Shown here: positions 5,784 through 7,208 of the stretch, piece by piece
Layout of the letters: each line of letters begins with the position of its first letter
How positions within the stretch are numbered: position 1 is the stretch's first letter
Assembly (NCBI GenBank): GCA_017615375.1
Contig: JAGAAH010000185.1
Coordinates: 1 to 7,208 of the forward strand
Source: Lachnospiraceae bacterium
GTDB lineage: Bacteria > Bacillota > Clostridia > Lachnospirales > Lachnospiraceae
Length of the DNA: 7,208 bases
Direction of reading: 5' to 3'
Notes under the pieces: generated by a model
Seen by the model: the letters and a program-made list of their open reading frames with translations, nothing else
Databases searched by the model: none
Told to the model about the DNA's origin: nothing
Program-made: the position numbers and the translations under genes

Positions 5784-6707
5784 CTACTCTTTGTCGATAT
5801 TCTCCTGAACTCTTCTGTAAAGCTCTTCCGCCGCGTTATATCCCATCTTCTTCTGTCTGTGATTAACCGCTGCAACTTCACATATGGCCGCTATGTTACG
5901 TCCCGGACGTATCGGCAGTGACTGGCATACAACCTTATTGCCAAGAAACTCCGTATATTCGTCCTTAAGACCTATGCGGTCAAACTCTGCCTTACCGTTC
6001 CAATCCGATAACTTAATCACCAAATCTATATTGGCAGATTCAAGTACCGATTCGGCACCGAAAAGCATCTGTATATCTATAATTCCGATACCGCGCACCT
6101 CAAGAAGATACTTCGTAATCTCCGGTGCACTTCCTATAAGTGTGGTATCGTTAATTCTCTTAATCGTAACTGCGTCATCCGCAACGAGTCTGTGGCCTCT
6201 GCGTACAAGTTCAAGTGCTGCTTCGCTCTTACCGATTCCGCTCTCGCCCGTAATAAGAACACCTTCGCCGTATATATCAACCAGTACTCCGTGTACCGTA
6301 ATCGACGGTGCGAAGTGCTCATTCAGATAATTAATGAGTTCTACGAGAAAAGCGCTTGTCGCACTACCCGTTCCCAATATAGGAATATTGTGCTCTGTCG
6401 CCATTCTTAACAGTTCTTCTTCAGGCTCGATATTGCGTGTGAAGATTATGCAAGGAATACTGTATGAAAAAAGCTTCTCATATACAACTTTCTTATCCGC
6501 AGCGCCGACCGTTTCGAGATACGAACTCTCTACTCGTCCTATAAGCTGAACTCTCGTCTCCTGAAAGAAATCGAAAAAGCCCGTAAGCTGTAATGCCAGA
6601 CGGTTAACGTCGGACTCCGTAACAAAGCACTCCTCGATATTAACCGAAGGAGTAAAATTATGCAATTGAAAGTGCTCGACAAGTGCGCTTATTCTTAACG
6701 GTTCCAT
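5784..6707 (-). CDS. hprK: HPr kinase/phosphorylase HprK
   Basis: A 307-residue bifunctional enzyme that phosphorylates Ser46 of HPr and Crh when glycolytic intermediates are plentiful and removes the phosphate when phosphate is high. It is the sensor of carbon catabolite control through CcpA in Firmicutes. The N-terminal domain covers about 1-130. The C-terminal catalytic domain has VHG (138-140, His139), Walker A GESGIGKS (154-161), VADDAV (175-180), the family signature EVRGIGIIDI (203-212) and the loop PIRPGRNIA (265-273) needed for dephosphorylation, followed by EVAAVNHRQKKMGY. Length and motifs are standard, so both activities should be intact. ATG 6707 has AAGGA 7 nt upstream. A likely promoter overlaps the end of uvrC. 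Its natural targets include a Crh-like protein encoded five genes downstream (1319-1573). A true HPr with His15 is not in this window and presumably lies elsewhere. Confidence 0.98.
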   Translation of the reverse strand: MEPLRISALVEHFQLHNFTPSVNIEECFVTESDVNRLALQLTGFFDFFQETRVQLIGRVESSYLETVGAADKKVVYEKLFSYSIPCIIFTRNIEPEEELLRMATEHNIPILGTGSATSAFLVELINYLNEHFAPSITVHGVLVDIYGEGVLITGESGIGKSEAALELVRRGHRLVADDAVTIKRINDTTLIGSAPEITKYLLEVRGIGIIDIQMLFGAESVLESANIDLVIKLSDWNGKAEFDRIGLKDEYTEFLGNKVVCQSLPIRPGRNIAAICEVAAVNHRQKKMGYNAAEELYRRVQENIDKE

Positions 6708-6749
6708 AACTTCATCCTTCTAAAAAAGCCCATAAACCCATATATTAAA

Positions 6750-6778
6750 ATTGTATCACAACGTACGCATATAATCAA
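6750..6778 (-). promoter_or_regulatory. hprK: Predicted sigma-A-type promoter (extended -10) for hprK
   Basis: On the minus strand, TTGATT (6778-6773) and TACAAT (6755-6750) are separated by exactly 17 nt. The bases TGA just before the -10 give the TGn extended -10 element. Matches to TTGACA and TATAAT are 4/6 and 5/6. The TGA is also the uvrC stop codon, so the promoter sits across the gene boundary. Transcription would start near 6743, giving a leader of about 35 nt before ATG 6707. Read-through from uvrC remains possible, since no terminator is visible. Confidence 0.6.
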
Positions 6779-7208
6779 ATACTGATTGCGCAGACGGTTT
6801 ATTGAATCCGGGAACTTTTATAATGTCCTCAAGACTTGCCTTCTTAAGTTCCTCTATCGATTCGAATGCCTTCATAAGCTCGCGTCTTCTCTTTGCGCCT
6901 ACGTTTGGTATGTCATCAAGTATTGAGTGTACCTGATTCTTTCCGCGAAGCATTCTGTGATACTCGATTGCAAATCGGTGTGCCTCATCCTGAATTCTGG
7001 TAAGTAACTTAAAGCCTTCGGATGCTGTATCTATCGGCATCTCCACGCCTTTAAAATATATACCTCTGGTTCTGTGGTTATCATCCTTAACCATACCCGC
7101 TATCGGAATATCAAGCTTAAGCTCCGAGATTACGCGCTCGGCAACATTAACCTGTCCCTTGCCGCCGTCCATGAAAATAACATCCGGAAAACGTGTGAAG
7201 CTGCCATA
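6756..7208 (-). CDS. uvrC: Excinuclease ABC subunit C (UvrC), C-terminal part
   Basis: The last 150 codons of uvrC. The frame runs open to the right window edge, so the start and the GIY-YIG domain lie outside. UvrC makes both incisions around damaged DNA in the UvrABC nucleotide-excision repair system. Seen here is the end of the RNase H-like nuclease domain that makes the 5' cut: [10 protein letters not shown] (12-21 of the visible part, with a catalytic Asp14), [12 protein letters not shown] (38-49), and [13 protein letters not shown] (73-85, presumed catalytic His77). After it comes the tandem helix-hairpin-helix DNA-binding domain (about 94-150): [20 protein letters not shown], then [22 protein letters not shown]. 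It ends normally with TGA. The visible part is intact. The hprK ATG is 48 nt downstream. Confidence 0.97.
   Translation of the reverse strand, partial: YGSFTRFPDVIFMDGGKGQVNVAERVISELKLDIPIAGMVKDDNHRTRGIYFKGVEMPIDTASEGFKLLTRIQDEAHRFAIEYHRMLRGKNQVHSILDDIPNVGAKRRRELMKAFESIEELKKASLEDIIKVPGFNKPSAQSVFDYMRTL

Noticed and set aside
6134..6322. Minus-strand 62-codon frame inside hprK
   Set aside because: It is an out-of-frame shadow within the Walker A region of an intact hprK.
6720..6745. T-run TTTTTT between uvrC and hprK as a terminator
   Set aside because: The bases before the T-run form a direct repeat of ATGGG and not a stem, so there is no hairpin to support an intrinsic terminator.

Overview
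The window is a compact bacterial gene cluster. All nine genes lie on the minus strand, so transcription runs from high to low coordinates. Moderate A+T content, strong AGGAG-type ribosome binding sites, the gene set hprK / murB / rapZ / whiA / HPr-like, and near-zero gaps point to a Firmicute of class Clostridia. A Lachnospiraceae-like organism is my best guess, made from gene order and protein style and not from a database search.

In transcription order: uvrC (3' part only, excision repair); hprK (HPr Ser46 kinase/phosphorylase), preceded by a good extended -10 promoter that overlaps the end of uvrC; an M18 aminopeptidase; murB (peptidoglycan precursor synthesis); rapZ (P-loop nucleotide-binding regulator); whiA (LAGLIDADG-fold DNA-binding protein); a small HPr-family protein; a diacylglycerol/lipid kinase-family gene; and a receiver-domain protein cut by the left window edge. 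From murB to the lipid kinase the genes overlap by 8 nt or are separated by 8-12 nt. The two wider internal gaps lie before the aminopeptidase (54 nt) and before the receiver gene (34 nt). No intrinsic terminator is visible, so hprK to the receiver gene may form one transcription unit. No stretch over 300 bases lacks a gene, and I see no RNA genes, mobile elements, CRISPR or long repeats.

The common theme is carbon status coupled to envelope building. The most notable point is that the HPr-like protein has lost the PTS phosphorylation site: Glu15 replaces His15. It keeps the Ser46 site used by HprK, and hprK lies upstream in the same cluster. It therefore looks like a Crh-type regulatory protein and not a sugar-transport phosphocarrier. 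Two genes downstream, the receiver domain has likewise lost its phosphoacceptor Asp (Asn53), its acidic pair and its conserved Lys. Two phospho-relay folds with altered phosphoacceptor sites thus flank the lipid kinase. Other points: yvcK/glmR is missing between rapZ and whiA, murB and the lipid kinase start with TTG, and the aminopeptidase has codon usage typical of a highly expressed gene, unlike its neighbours.
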